A stretch of DNA of 34,098 bases, from assembly GCA_026387435.1 (NCBI GenBank), contig JAPLLS010000036.1:1-34098 (forward strand), read 5' to 3'. Under the pieces are notes generated by a model that had not been told where the DNA came from, did not search any database, and saw nothing but the letters and a program-made list of their open reading frames with translations. Shown here in pieces: positions 20,690-29,909 of the stretch. The DNA is from Candidatus Omnitrophota bacterium. Its GTDB lineage: Bacteria; Omnitrophota; Gorgyraeia; Gygaellales; Profunditerraquicolaceae. Both the position numbers and the translations under genes were made by a program. The first letter of the stretch is position 1. Every line of letters starts with the position of its first letter.

Positions 20690-21253
20690 ATGACTATTAC
20701 CCAAATATTGCTTATAAAAAATATTTTTCCGGCAGTCTTAATGCGCAGAATTTTACTTTTAATTATTTTGATCTTTTTTATTTTCTACGCAGAGATTCCT
20801 GTTTGGGCCCAGAATGTAGTTATACAGGTTTATGATCCGCAAGGCCTGGTATTAAAATCAAACGGTCTGTTGCCAATGAATTTTCCCGGACTGGAAAAGG
20901 ATCTTAGCCAGCCGATTCAAAAAGAGCTGGAAGATTATTCTGTTTTTTTGCTTTATCGGTTAGGTCCGGTTTTAACTACACCCGGCCAGGTTGAAACCCG
21001 AGAATCGGCAAATGCGGATTCTAATCGAGAAGTATTCAAGCTGTTTTATAATAAACCCAGGGTTGATGAAAAAGCGGTCCTGCGCCAGGAATGGGCGGAG
21101 GCATTCGGATTTGATGTCTGGTCGCCATATTATAAATACAAAGAGATCGAGAAGTTAGTTAAGAAAAAATTAAGCGTCCAAATTTTCAAGCTTAAAGGTG
21201 AACCTCGTTTGGAAAAAGGTGAGATCTTCTATGTTTTCGCAGCTGCTTTTTAA
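20690..21253 (+). CDS. Hypothetical exported protein
   Basis: A 187-residue protein of unknown family. The signal sequence has a long n-region; the hydrophobic core is RILLLIILIFFIFY (about 20-33) and cleavage is likely after VWA (residue 40). The mature part has NVVIQVYDPQGLVLKSNG, an acidic middle (about 60-120) and a C-terminal IFKLKGEPRLEKGEIFYVF segment. ATG 20690 has AAAGGAG upstream, while ATG 20741 would give a more ordinary signal peptide, so either start is possible. It is followed 28 nt later by a large PKD-repeat protein with a similar promoter context, so the two may be co-expressed and act together outside the cytoplasm. Confidence 0.65.
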   Translation: MTITQILLIKNIFPAVLMRRILLLIILIFFIFYAEIPVWAQNVVIQVYDPQGLVLKSNGLLPMNFPGLEKDLSQPIQKELEDYSVFLLYRLGPVLTTPGQVETRESANADSNREVFKLFYNKPRVDEKAVLRQEWAEAFGFDVWSPYYKYKEIEKLVKKKLSVQIFKLKGEPRLEKGEIFYVFAAAF

Positions 21254-21281
21254 TCGATATTATCAATATTAAGGAGGGGGA

Positions 21282-23861
21282 ATGAAAAGGTTATTTTATT
21301 TTTGGGCTATAGTTTTTATGATCGGGTTCATTTTTGATCCGGGTTTTGCTTACGAACTTCCGAACAATGATCCCCAGGCCCAGTATTTCGGTATTTTTGG
21401 GCTCCAAGGCAGCCGCTTCGACGGTAGTGATAAGGCAAATCCCGACCAGGTCATTTATTTTGATGTTCCGGAGAACCAGGCATCCGGATTCATTATCGAT
21501 GTTTTTGATCCTGATACAGGCGGTAAGCTGGATCAGAAAGATCCCGGAAAAGAAAATTGGGAGACGATCTTCCAGTTCGCTGTCTACGGGAAAGAAGATG
21601 GTTTATTAGCTAAAAAAAGCTTCAGCGATTCTGTGGAGTATGACCGGGCTTATTACCGGTTCGGGCCTTATCCAAAGGAAATGGGTAGCAAGATCAAGGG
21701 ATTTTACCGGTTTAAACTGGTGGTCAGTCCAATCGAGACTTTAATATTAAAAGGTGATGATCTGAATTTGTTCAGAGTCCGGGTTTATCCGGAAGATGTT
21801 AAGGCTTTTTCGGAAAAGATCTCTTTGCGGCTTCCTGCTCATAAAAATGAAGAAATGTATTTTTATCCTGAAATACCCGCCGGGGAAAGCGAAATCATCG
21901 TCGAGAATTATGACCTGGATCCTGAGGGCGGTTCAGTAAGATTGTATGATCCGTTGACTCAAAAAGATTACCAGATCGATAATTCCGGATCCGGGGTTTG
22001 GGCACAGACAACAGTTCATGTCAGTCCTTCTGACCAGCCCCGTTGTCTGGAGTATATTATTACCAAGAAAACACAGCAATACGGCAATGCTTCCATCCGG
22101 GTCAAAGACCGTAAAGGCCATGCGTTGCCGATTTATTACTCGCAAAAGCCGCACAAAGCTCTACCCGCAGCGGCTGTTGTCAGCATTCCCATAAAAACCA
22201 AGGAAGTTAAAATTGTTTTAGTCAAAAAGTCATCCAATGTCGAGCAAAAAAGCCCGGTTATTGCCCCGCCAATGAAGACGACAAGTATGCAATGTAACAA
22301 ATTCATCTTTGACGGAACAGGTTCCTATGACCCCAACAACGAGAAGTTGTCTTTTTTCTGGGACTTCGGAGATTCGGCTACAAGCGTTGAGCCGGTGGTC
22401 ACTCACGTTTTCGAAAAAGGAGGCCAATATACGGTTACACTCACTGTAAAAGACAGCTCCGGGCTTAAATGCGATAGCTCCAGCAAAACTCAGGTCGTAA
22501 ACGTGAATATACCGCCTGTGGCGGAATTTATTGCTCCTGAAACAGCCTGTGTTAACCAGGAAATTGTCTTTGATGCCAGTTCTACTACTGATGATACTCC
22601 GGAAAACCTGACCTATTTTTGGGATTTCGCAGATGGCACTACGGGTGAAGGTAAACTAATCACTAAAAAATTCACTAAGGGCGGTATGTATAGTGTGAAC
22701 TTGACAGTCAATGACAATGCTAATACTGCCCGCAGCAAAGTTTCCCTAAACAAGCCGATCTTGGTTAATACTCCGCCAATTGCCCGGGCCGGAGGCGATA
22801 TCCGGATGTGCGTTCTTTTGAATAAGGATTATGAGGTGGTTTTTGACGGTGGTAAATCAATTGACGCCGACGGGGATACCTTGAGTTATTCCTGGGATTT
22901 TGGAGACGGAGAAAGTGGAACGGGCAAGAAAGTAACTCATGTGTATAAGACCGGGGGATCGTATATCGCTAAACTAACTGTTAATGACGGGCGCAGCTCG
23001 GTCTGTTCAACCAGCGAAGAGACGATCAGCGTCGTCTTGAATAAACAGCCCGTGGCCGTAGCCGGAGCGGACCAGTCAGCTTGTCCCGGCCAAGAAGTTA
23101 TTTTTGACGGAACCGGTTCGAGCGATGCCGATAAAGACGCGCTTACCTACACCTGGGACTTTGGTGACGGCGCGACCTCAGAGGGGGAGCAGGCCCGGCA
23201 TAATTTCGAAAAACCCGGTAAATACCGCGTAGTCCTTTCAATCGATGACGGAAGACAGACTTTGTGTTCTTCCGCGAAGAGCGGCCTGAACGTGTTTGTC
23301 AACACTCCGCCTAAAGCGGCGCTGGAAAAAGTCGCTGCGGTATGCGTAGGTAGTAATGTCAAGTTTGACGCTTCCCGGACCAGCGGGGTGGGCATAGATA
23401 GTTACAAATATACCTGGGATTTCGGGGATGGCACAGTCATCGAAGGCGGTAAGAAAGCCGCCCATGAATACAAAAAGGGAGGTAAATTCACGGTAAAAGT
23501 CATCGTGGACGATAAACGTAATACTCCCTGTTCCGCTGATTCGGCCAGTATCGAAGTTACGGTGAATACTCCGCCAAAAGCAGTAGGCCGGGCTGATTTC
23601 GCCTGCTGTATTGATACGGATTCTGTCTTTGACGGAACAGCTTCATCTGATGCCGACGGCGACAGCCTGACTTATCAGTGGGAGTTTGGAGACGGAGGGA
23701 CTGCCCAGAGCGTAAAAGCGGCACACCGGTATAATAAAGGCGGGGTCTATACTGTTACCTTGAAAGTAGACGATAATTCCCAAACAGCGTGCAGCAGCTC
23801 GCAAACGTCATTCAAGGTGCGGATCAACGAACAGCCGGTTCCGGTGATCAAAGTAAAGTAA
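21282..23861 (+). CDS. Secreted protein with six tandem PKD domains
   Basis: An 859-residue exported protein. The signal peptide ends around GFA (residue 23). Residues 24-320 are a beta-rich region that I do not recognise (FDVPENQASGFIIDVFDPDTGG). From about 335 to the end lie six PKD (immunoglobulin-like) repeats with the motif WDFGDG at roughly residues 359 (WDFGDS), 447 (WDFADG), 537, 625, 711 and 800 (WEFGDG), spaced about 88 residues. Each repeat carries a cysteine near its start and another near its end (CS/CD), except the second repeat, which lacks the latter. No C-terminal anchor or sorting domain is seen. PKD arrays usually mediate protein or glycan contacts at the surface. AAGGAGGGGG precedes the ATG. 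Confidence 0.93.
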   Translation: MKRLFYFWAIVFMIGFIFDPGFAYELPNNDPQAQYFGIFGLQGSRFDGSDKANPDQVIYFDVPENQASGFIIDVFDPDTGGKLDQKDPGKENWETIFQFAVYGKEDGLLAKKSFSDSVEYDRAYYRFGPYPKEMGSKIKGFYRFKLVVSPIETLILKGDDLNLFRVRVYPEDVKAFSEKISLRLPAHKNEEMYFYPEIPAGESEIIVENYDLDPEGGSVRLYDPLTQKDYQIDNSGSGVWAQTTVHVSPSDQPRCLEYIITKKTQQYGNASIRVKDRKGHALPIYYSQKPHKALPAAAVVSIPIKTKEVKIVLVKKSSNVEQKSPVIAPPMKTTSMQCNKFIFDGTGSYDPNNEKLSFFWDFGDSATSVEPVVTHVFEKGGQYTVTLTVKDSSGLKCDSSSKTQVVNVNIPPVAEFIAPETACVNQEIVFDASSTTDDTPENLTYFWDFADGTTGEGKLITKKFTKGGMYSVNLTVNDNANTARSKVSLNKPILVNTPPIARAGGDIRMCVLLNKDYEVVFDGGKSIDADGDTLSYSWDFGDGESGTGKKVTHVYKTGGSYIAKLTVNDGRSSVCSTSEETISVVLNKQPVAVAGADQSACPGQEVIFDGTGSSDADKDALTYTWDFGDGATSEGEQARHNFEKPGKYRVVLSIDDGRQTLCSSAKSGLNVFVNTPPKAALEKVAAVCVGSNVKFDASRTSGVGIDSYKYTWDFGDGTVIEGGKKAAHEYKKGGKFTVKVIVDDKRNTPCSADSASIEVTVNTPPKAVGRADFACCIDTDSVFDGTASSDADGDSLTYQWEFGDGGTAQSVKAAHRYNKGGVYTVTLKVDDNSQTACSSSQTSFKVRINEQPVPVIKVK

Positions 23862-23876
23862 GGCTAGCATATTAAT

Positions 23877-23915
23877 AAAAACCCCAAGCACAATTTTGGC
23901 TTGGGGTTTTTATTT
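23877..23915 (+). terminator. Bidirectional-looking Rho-independent terminator
   Basis: ACCCCAAGC (23881-23889) pairs perfectly with GCTTGGGGT (23899-23907). Flanking A4 and T4 extend the stem. The T-tract overlaps the -35/-10 region used by the PilZ gene. Confidence 0.88.
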
Positions 23916-23929
23916 TAAAGCGGTATAAT
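23901..23929 (+). promoter_or_regulatory. Promoter of PilZ gene 1, overlapping the terminator
   Basis: Perfect TATAAT (23924-23929) with TTGGGG (23901-23906) at a 17-nt spacing. The -35 lies inside the 3' arm of the preceding terminator. Confidence 0.45.
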
Positions 23930-23981
23930 AAAGTAATAATTGCAAGTTTTCATATATGGTTTTGAATAGGAGGCAGCCAAG

Positions 23982-24323
23982 ATGGAAAAAGAACGAAGAT
24001 TCTTTGTCCGTTTCTCAATGTCAGGTATAGTAGTTTTGCAGCTTGATCCGAAAAAACCAGATATGATTAATTGCGAGCTCAATGACCTGAGTTTTGATGG
24101 TATCGGGATGAATTCTCCCCAGCAATTGATCCCGGGAACCAGGGTTAAATTCCTTATCGTCAATAGACAACTTAATGTCAATATCGGAGGCATGGCCAGG
24201 GTGGTATACTGTAATCCGATAAAATACAACGGCAGGGATTATTTTCGGGTCGGACTGGAATTTATTCAAGTCGACCACGAGCAGGTCAAAGCCATTCTAA
24301 AAAATATCCAGCAAATATCCTAA
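23982..24323 (+). CDS. PilZ-domain c-di-GMP receptor 1
   Basis: A 113-residue single-domain PilZ protein. The c-di-GMP motif RxxxR is R6-FFV-R10, and the second motif DxSxxG is D35-LS-FD-G40 (NDLSFDGIG). It ends with the FRVGLEFIQVDHEQVKAIL helix. Both binding motifs are intact, so ligand binding is expected. GGAGG lies 9 nt before ATG. It resembles the PilZ protein at 29910 (shared FRxGxEFIxVDxxQV ending), so these are paralogues with separate promoters. The receiver-EAL protein at 10591 is the only visible enzyme of c-di-GMP turnover here. Confidence 0.9.
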   Translation: MEKERRFFVRFSMSGIVVLQLDPKKPDMINCELNDLSFDGIGMNSPQQLIPGTRVKFLIVNRQLNVNIGGMARVVYCNPIKYNGRDYFRVGLEFIQVDHEQVKAILKNIQQIS

Positions 24324-24391
24324 TGAAGACGGTATAGTTTTATGCGCCTGCCTTTCCCAGGAATACGATCCGCAAGGACAGCAAAGTCATT

Positions 24392-24613
24392 ATGGTCGGC
24401 CAGGGGCCGGGTGTCCGGCAGGAAGCTGAGCTATTTTGCGCTCATCCGGCTGCTGTTCCGGTATTTTTTAAAAAAGCGGCTGACCTTTGGGAGTACATCG
24501 GTAATTTCAAGGTTTCGCGCTGGACAGAAGACCCGGAAGAGATCTCTGGGTTTGAAGAATCCTCCGGCCGGACAAACCTGGCCAGGGTAATATTCTTAAA
24601 TGAGTGTAAGTGA
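24392..24613 (+). CDS. Hypothetical protein, possibly 5'-truncated
   Basis: The frame encodes a 73-residue soluble sequence (VGQGPGVRQEAELF, then AAVPVFFKKAADLWEYIGNFKVSRWTEDPEEI, ending NLARVIFLNECK) with natural composition and G/C-rich third positions; the competing frame at 24342-24590 is Arg/Ser-rich and unnatural. The open frame runs upstream to a stop at 24335-24337 without another ATG, and coding character seems to begin near 24362, so an N-terminal part may have been lost. AAGGA lies about 13 nt before ATG 24392, a little far. It ends 15 nt before the phosphoketolase start. I do not recognise the family. Confidence 0.5.
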   Translation: MVGQGPGVRQEAELFCAHPAAVPVFFKKAADLWEYIGNFKVSRWTEDPEEISGFEESSGRTNLARVIFLNECK

Positions 24614-24628
24614 TCAAGGAGGATGAGT

Positions 24629-26998
24629 ATGAAAACCAAGAATAATGGGCTGGGATCCATTGAGCTGCGCAAAATCGACGCTTATTGGAGAGCCGCGAAT
24701 TATTTATCGGTCGGCCAGATCTATCTTCTGGATAATCCGCTGCTTAAAAAACCGCTGAAAAAAGAACACATTAAGCCCCGTTTACTCGGCCACTGGGGGA
24801 CTACTCCCGGGCTTAATTTTATCTATGTCCATCTTAACCGGCTGATCAAGAAATTCGGTTTGAATATGATCTATATCATCGGCCCTGGTCACGGAGGGCC
24901 GGCTCTGGCCGCAAATTCTTATCTTGAGGGAACTTATTCCGAGATGCATTCCGAGATCACTCAGGATGAGCCGGGGATGAAAAAACTATTTAAACAATTC
25001 TCTTTTCCCGGAGGGATACCCAGCCATGTGGCTCCGGAAATCCCCGGTTCCATTCATGAAGGGGGAGAGCTTGGTTACTCGCTGGCCCACGCTTTTGGCG
25101 CGGCCTTCGATAATCCGGATTTGATCGTGACTTGTATTGTCGGGGACGGCGAATCCGAAACCGGAGCCCTGGCGACCAGCTGGCATTCAAATAAGTTCCT
25201 TAATCCGGTTACCGACGGCGTGGTTTTGCCGATCCTTCATCTAAACGGCTATAAGATCGCTAATCCCACGGTTCTGGCAAGGTTACCCAGAAAAGAGCTG
25301 GAGGCTTTGTTTATCGGGTTCGGTTATAAGCCGTATTTTGTCCAGGGGGATAAGCCGCAGCTTATGCATAAGCTCATGGCTCGAACCCTGGATAAGATTA
25401 TTTCTGAGATAAGAAACATCAAAGATAAGGCTAAAAAAGAAAAAGAGCCGCGTAGGCCGCTTTGGCCGATGATCATTTTGATCACTCCCAAGGGCTGGAC
25501 CGGGCCTAAAGAGGTCGACGGTAAAAAGACCGAGGGCTCCTGGCGGTCGCATCAAGTCCCGCTTTCCGAGCTGTTCGAAAAACCCGCGCATATTAAGATT
25601 TTGGAAAGATGGCTGAAAAGTTATAAGCCTCAGGAGTTATTCGATTCCTCAGGCCGTTTTATTAAAGAACTTGCCGATCTTGCCCCTAAAGGGACTTCAC
25701 GGATGGGCGCTAATCCGCACGCTAACGGCGGGATCCTGCTTAAAGATTTGATCCTTCCGGATTTTCGCGACTATGCGCTTAAAGTTACCCAGCCCGGGAA
25801 AATCAGCGCGGAACAGACCCGGATACTCGGGCAGTTCCTCAGGGATGTCATGAAAGCGAACCTTAAGACGAAAAACTTCCGGGTATTCAGCCCGGATGAG
25901 AATAATTCTAACCGGCTGGACGCGATCTTGGAAGTTACCGGCCGGGCCTGGATGGCCGAGCGGTTCAAAAATGACGATCACCTTGCTGCCGACGGCCGGG
26001 TTATGGAGATCTTAAGCGAACATCTTTGCCAGGGCTGGCTGGAGGGGTACCTTTTGACCGGAAGGCACGGATTTTTCTCCTGTTACGAAGCTTTTATCCA
26101 CGTTGTCGATTCGATGTTCAACCAGCACGCCAAGTGGTTGAAGACGACCAGGCATATCCCCTGGCGCAAACCTATTGCTTCGCTTAATTATCTTTTAACC
26201 TCGCATGTCTGGCGCCAGGACCATAACGGTTTTTCTCACCAGGACCCTGGGTTTATCGACCATGTAATAAACAAAAAATCGGAGATTATCCGGGTATATC
26301 TGCCTCCGGATACCAACACACTTCTGTCGGTTGCCGATCATTGTTTGAAAAGCAGGAATTACGTCAATGTCATTGTCGCCGGCAAGCATCCCGGTTTGCA
26401 ATACCTGGATATGAATTCCGCGATCAAACATTGCACCAGCGGGGTGGGCATCTGGGAGTGGGCCAGCAATGATAAGGGCCGCGAGCCGGATGTAGTCATG
26501 GCATGCTGCGGAGATGTCCCGACTCTTGAGACTTTGGCGGCAGTGGATATTCTGCGCCAGAATCTTCCCAAACTTAGGATCCGGGTGATAAACATTGTTG
26601 ATCTAATGGCTTTGCAGCAGCCGGCCGAGCATCCGCACGGCCTGACAGACAGTGACTTTGACGCCATGTTCACCGTGAATAAGCCGGTAATTTTCGCTTT
26701 TCACGGATACCCCTGGCTGATCCACCGCTTGACCTACCGCAGGAAGAACCATGATAACTTCCACGTGCGGGGGTATATTGAAGAAGGAACTACCACCACC
26801 CCGTTCGATATGACGGTTTTAAACCGTCTGGACCGGTTCCATCTGGTCAGTGACGTGATCGACCGGGTCCCGGGGATCGGGCCTTGCGCCGGGTATGTCA
26901 AGCAAATGATCCGCGACAAACTCCTGGAGCACCGCAGTTATATCTGTCAGGTCGGTGACGATATGCCGGAGATCAAGAATTGGAAGTGGCCGTATTAA
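24629..26998 (+). CDS. xfp: Phosphoketolase (xylulose-5-P/fructose-6-P)
   Basis: A 789-residue thiamine-diphosphate enzyme that splits xylulose-5-phosphate (and often fructose-6-phosphate) with phosphate to acetyl-phosphate plus glyceraldehyde-3-phosphate (or erythrose-4-phosphate). Conserved segments: [14 protein letters not shown] (about 52-65), [21 protein letters not shown], the ThDP-binding [14 protein letters not shown], GAxPHANGG and the C-terminal HGxPW...[15 protein letters not shown]. Length fits the family. ATG 24629 is chosen because AAGGAGG sits 6 nt upstream; ATG 24623 directly abuts it. No acetate kinase is adjacent, so the fate of acetyl-phosphate is not shown. glgC lies 1.5 kb downstream, consistent with a central sugar metabolism region. 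Confidence 0.96.
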   Translation: MKTKNNGLGSIELRKIDAYWRAANYLSVGQIYLLDNPLLKKPLKKEHIKPRLLGHWGTTPGLNFIYVHLNRLIKKFGLNMIYIIGPGHGGPALAANSYLEGTYSEMHSEITQDEPGMKKLFKQFSFPGGIPSHVAPEIPGSIHEGGELGYSLAHAFGAAFDNPDLIVTCIVGDGESETGALATSWHSNKFLNPVTDGVVLPILHLNGYKIANPTVLARLPRKELEALFIGFGYKPYFVQGDKPQLMHKLMARTLDKIISEIRNIKDKAKKEKEPRRPLWPMIILITPKGWTGPKEVDGKKTEGSWRSHQVPLSELFEKPAHIKILERWLKSYKPQELFDSSGRFIKELADLAPKGTSRMGANPHANGGILLKDLILPDFRDYALKVTQPGKISAEQTRILGQFLRDVMKANLKTKNFRVFSPDENNSNRLDAILEVTGRAWMAERFKNDDHLAADGRVMEILSEHLCQGWLEGYLLTGRHGFFSCYEAFIHVVDSMFNQHAKWLKTTRHIPWRKPIASLNYLLTSHVWRQDHNGFSHQDPGFIDHVINKKSEIIRVYLPPDTNTLLSVADHCLKSRNYVNVIVAGKHPGLQYLDMNSAIKHCTSGVGIWEWASNDKGREPDVVMACCGDVPTLETLAAVDILRQNLPKLRIRVINIVDLMALQQPAEHPHGLTDSDFDAMFTVNKPVIFAFHGYPWLIHRLTYRRKNHDNFHVRGYIEEGTTTTPFDMTVLNRLDRFHLVSDVIDRVPGIGPCAGYVKQMIRDKLLEHRSYICQVGDDMPEIKNWKWPY

Positions 26999-27010
26999 AT
27001 TTTTTTTGCG

Positions 27011-27039
27011 TTGAGACAAAGAAGATTTAAAGGTATAAT
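27011..27039 (+). promoter_or_regulatory. Promoter of the GIDE-LemA operon
   Basis: TTGAGA (27011-27016), a 17-nt spacer and TATAAT (27034-27039). It lies 13 nt after the phosphoketolase stop. Confidence 0.6.
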
Positions 27040-27076
27040 GTGAACTGCGAAAAGGAAAAACATTTAGACTTAAGCT

Positions 27077-27901
27077 ATGGATGATTTTAGGCTGATTTTT
27101 TGGCTTCTTTTTTTGATAGGATTTGGAGTATGGTTGTTTTTTCAGGGGTTTACCAAATTCCGCCGCCACCGGTTGATCGCCAACACTCCCACTTCGACAG
27201 TGCGGGGAATGGCTATGGGGCTGGTGGAACTTATGGGCAAGGTCAGAAAACCTGATAGTTTAATTAGCCCAATAGCGAAAACCCAATGCGCTCTATATAA
27301 ATATACTGTCGAGCGTTATGAAAGCCACGGAAAATCCAGCAGTTGGGTGAATGTGGCCGGCGGCAACAGCTACTCTGAGCCTTTCTTCCTGGACGACGGA
27401 ACGAGTGTTGTCCCGGTGTATCCTCAAGGAGCGGAAATAGTGTTTATTTCCCCCCACTATCAATTTGAGAACGGGGTATTTACCAGCCTGAACGCTGATT
27501 TGCTTAAATTTTTAGAGGAAAAAAGTATCAAGACTAGGACGCTTTTTGGCTGGTACAAATTCCGTTTCCGGGAATGGTGTTTATTTGAAAACCAGGATGT
27601 GTATGTGCTGGGAAACGCGCAAAAGGTTCCTGCGGCGCTGGAAAGGTGGAACTGGGGCGAAAGAAATCCGTCTTTTTTTCAGGAGTGGGACAAGGTCAGG
27701 TACAAAGACGCGGACCCCGCGGATGACGTGATCATTTCCAAAGGAGAAAACGAATGTTTTATTATCTCCGAAGAAAAGCAGGAAGATCTTGATTCCGAAA
27801 TGAATGAGCGCGGATTCTGGATGATCGTCGGAGGCGCGCTGCTGGCTGTCCTGGCGCTGGGGTTTCTTTTGTTTAGGACAGGGATTATCAAGTCGTTATA
27901 A
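27077..27901 (+). CDS. GIDE-domain membrane protein
   Basis: A 274-residue protein with an N-terminal membrane helix (about 6-25), a cytoplasmic or periplasmic beta-rich domain and a C-terminal helix (about 250-268). The segment TPTSTVRGMAMGLVELMGKV, then SPIAKTQCALYKYTVE, and the WCLFENQDVYVLGNA strand match the GIDE domain shared with the mitochondrial E3 ligase MUL1; the RING part is absent, as usual in bacteria. The adjacent downstream gene encodes LemA, the standard bacterial partner of GIDE proteins. Biochemical role is unknown; a membrane-stress scaffold is a common suggestion. The ribosome-binding site is weak. Confidence 0.83.
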   Translation: MDDFRLIFWLLFLIGFGVWLFFQGFTKFRRHRLIANTPTSTVRGMAMGLVELMGKVRKPDSLISPIAKTQCALYKYTVERYESHGKSSSWVNVAGGNSYSEPFFLDDGTSVVPVYPQGAEIVFISPHYQFENGVFTSLNADLLKFLEEKSIKTRTLFGWYKFRFREWCLFENQDVYVLGNAQKVPAALERWNWGERNPSFFQEWDKVRYKDADPADDVIISKGENECFIISEEKQEDLDSEMNERGFWMIVGGALLAVLALGFLLFRTGIIKSL

Positions 27902-27916
27902 CTCTAAGGAGGGGGC

Positions 27917-28489
27917 ATGATCGCATTAGTGGTGATTGGCTTGTTTTTATTCTTGGTAGTGGGGTTAATACTATATTTTGTCGCCATTTATAACGGATTG
28001 GTCCGGATTTCCCAGAATGTCGATAAATCCTGGGCAAATATAGATGTTTTGTTAAAACAGCGCCATGACGAGATCCCCAAATTGATCAAGGTCTGCGAAG
28101 GCTACATGAAATACGAGCGTGAGACTCTGGAAAAGATCACCGCCGCGCGAACCGCGTGTATGCAGGCCAAGGATGTCGGAGAATCTTCCCGGGCAGAGGC
28201 CCAGTTGGGGGGATTATTAAAGACCCTTTTTGCGGTGGCCGAGAATTATCCCGACCTGAAAGCTAACCAGAATTTCCTTCAACTTCAGAACCGCATTAGT
28301 TATCTGGAATCCCAGATCGCCGACCGCCGGGAATTCTACAATGATTCGGTGAATACTTATAATATCAGGATAAGGCAGATCCCGGATATGTTCGTGGCCG
28401 GAATGCTTAATTTCCTTCCGCGGGAATTATTCAAGATCTCCGAGGAAGACAGAAAAGACGTGGAAGTTAATTTTGATCTTCCCAAGTAA
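27917..28489 (+). CDS. lemA: LemA-family protein
   Basis: A 190-residue protein with an N-terminal membrane helix (about 3-25), then the LemA core: YNGLVRISQNVDKSWANIDVLLKQRHDEIPKL, a coiled-coil middle, FAVAENYPDLKANQNFLQLQNRI, then the ESQIADRREFYNDSVNTYNIRI signature. The C-terminal end EVNFDLPK is slightly variable. Most of the protein is a helical bundle outside the membrane. It follows the GIDE gene by 15 nt with AAGGAGG before the ATG, so the two form an operon. Function is not settled in any organism. Confidence 0.93.
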   Translation: MIALVVIGLFLFLVVGLILYFVAIYNGLVRISQNVDKSWANIDVLLKQRHDEIPKLIKVCEGYMKYERETLEKITAARTACMQAKDVGESSRAEAQLGGLLKTLFAVAENYPDLKANQNFLQLQNRISYLESQIADRREFYNDSVNTYNIRIRQIPDMFVAGMLNFLPRELFKISEEDRKDVEVNFDLPK

Positions 28490-28499
28490 GGGCTAAAAG

Positions 28500-29744
28500 A
28501 TGAAAGAAGTTTTGAGTATAATCTTGGGCGGGGGCAGGGGAACCAGGCTGTACCCTTTGACCAAATACCGGGCTAAACCCGCGGTGCCGTTGGCCGGAAA
28601 ATACCGGCTGATCGATATTCCGATCAGCAATTGCATCAATTCCGGCTTCCAGAAGATATTTATTTTGACCCAGTTCCAATCCGGGTCTTTGAACCGCCAC
28701 ATTTTCCGCGCCTATAAGCTTGATGCTTTCTCCGGAGGTTTTGTTGAGATCATTGCCGCGGAGCAGTCCGTCCAGCAGAGCGATTGGTTCCAGGGCTCGG
28801 CCGACGCGGTGAGAAAGTGCCTGCAGCACTTCAATGTCCCGAAAGTGAAATACATCCTGGTGCTCTCCGGAGATCAGCTCTACCGGATGAATTTCAACGA
28901 GCTCTTAAGGTTCCATATTAAAAAGAAATCCGAAGTGACAATAGCTTGTAACGGAGTTAGCGCCGAAGAAGCCCCGGAACTGGGGATCATGGGGACTAAC
29001 GGCGACTTCCGGATCCGAAAATTCGTGGAGAAACCCAAAGACAAAAAAGATTATAAGGACCTGGCCATCCAGATAAACGGCAAGGACAGTTACCTGGCTT
29101 CGATGGGCATATACCTTTTTAACAAAGAAGTGCTGACCGATCTGGTGGCGAATAATTCCCAGAACGATTTCGGAAGGGAAATAATCCCTGCCGCTGTCGA
29201 AACGCGGCGGACCCACGCTTTTGTCTATAACGGGTATTGGAAAGATATCGGTTCGATAAAATCGTTTTACGAAGAAAACCTGGCATTCGCCGATCCTGAG
29301 CCGCCGCTTAACCTTTACGACGAGAACTGGCCTTTTTTTACCCGGCCCCGGTTTTTGCCGCTTTCGAAATTTTTAGACAGCCATATCCGTAATTCCTCTA
29401 TCGCCGAGGGAGCGGTGATCACCAACGCCAAGATTTCTCACTCGGTGATCGGCCTGCGCAGCATTATCGGGCCGGATACGATTATTGAGGATTCGATCGT
29501 CATGGGTAACGACTATTACGAGGATATCAGCACTTATAAGCAAAAAAAGAAGGTTCGTCTGGAGATCGGAAAGCGCTGTTATATTAAACGGGCCATCATT
29601 GATAAAAATGTCCGGATGGGCAGCGGGGTAAAGCTGGTGAATAAGAAAAACCTTCAGGAGTTTGAGAATGATTACTGCGTGATCCGCAATGGGATCATCA
29701 TTGTGCCTAAGAACACGGTTATTCCTTCAGGTTTTGTAATTTAA
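28500..29744 (+). CDS. glgC: Glucose-1-phosphate adenylyltransferase
   Basis: A 414-residue ADP-glucose pyrophosphorylase, the first committed step of glycogen synthesis (ATP + glucose-1-P to ADP-glucose + PPi). The nucleotide site GGGRGTRLYPLT lies near the N-terminus (about 10-21), then KPAVPLAGKYRLIDIPISNC, the QSGSLNRH and GSADAVRKC motifs, LSGDQLYRM, EKPKDKKD, and the left-handed beta-helix tail (about 300-414, with IxxxxI repeats and KRAIIDKNVRMGSGV). Length and motif order are those of plant/bacterial GlgC. It starts 10 nt after lemA and may be read through from its promoter. No glgA or glgB is in the window. Confidence 0.95.
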   Translation: MKEVLSIILGGGRGTRLYPLTKYRAKPAVPLAGKYRLIDIPISNCINSGFQKIFILTQFQSGSLNRHIFRAYKLDAFSGGFVEIIAAEQSVQQSDWFQGSADAVRKCLQHFNVPKVKYILVLSGDQLYRMNFNELLRFHIKKKSEVTIACNGVSAEEAPELGIMGTNGDFRIRKFVEKPKDKKDYKDLAIQINGKDSYLASMGIYLFNKEVLTDLVANNSQNDFGREIIPAAVETRRTHAFVYNGYWKDIGSIKSFYEENLAFADPEPPLNLYDENWPFFTRPRFLPLSKFLDSHIRNSSIAEGAVITNAKISHSVIGLRSIIGPDTIIEDSIVMGNDYYEDISTYKQKKKVRLEIGKRCYIKRAIIDKNVRMGSGVKLVNKKNLQEFENDYCVIRNGIIIVPKNTVIPSGFVI

Positions 29745-29755
29745 AGGTGTTTATT

Positions 29756-29878
29756 TTGAGAAGAAAAATGTTGTTGCTGTTTATGTTCATCCCGCTGATT
29801 TTCAGTTCGGGCTGTGCCGTGATCCAGACCGCGGTCGCGGTGGCAGCGGCTTATGGGCTTTCTAAGGCGACAAAATAG
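29756..29878 (+). CDS. Small lipoprotein, 40 residues, TTG start
   Basis: A tiny gene: TTG 29756, then RRKMLLLFMFIPLIFSSGC, AVIQTAVAVAAAYG, LSKATK and TAG. It has a basic n-region, a hydrophobic core and lipobox SSGC (Cys20), so the mature lipopeptide has only about 21 residues, mostly small and hydrophobic. AAAGGTG lies 6 nt before TTG; an ATG four codons later would lack a good site. It sits between glgC and a PilZ gene. Function unknown; similar small lipoproteins are common in Gram-negative envelopes. Confidence 0.65.
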   Translation: MRRKMLLLFMFIPLIFSSGCAVIQTAVAVAAAYGLSKATK

Positions 29879-29909
29879 CTAAACCTAGAAATAAAAGAGA
29901 AGAAAATTT

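Noticed and set aside
24342-24590. ORF starting MRLPFPGIRSARTAK
   Set aside because: Arg/Ser-rich unnatural composition; the overlapping frame at 24392 has normal composition and codon positions.
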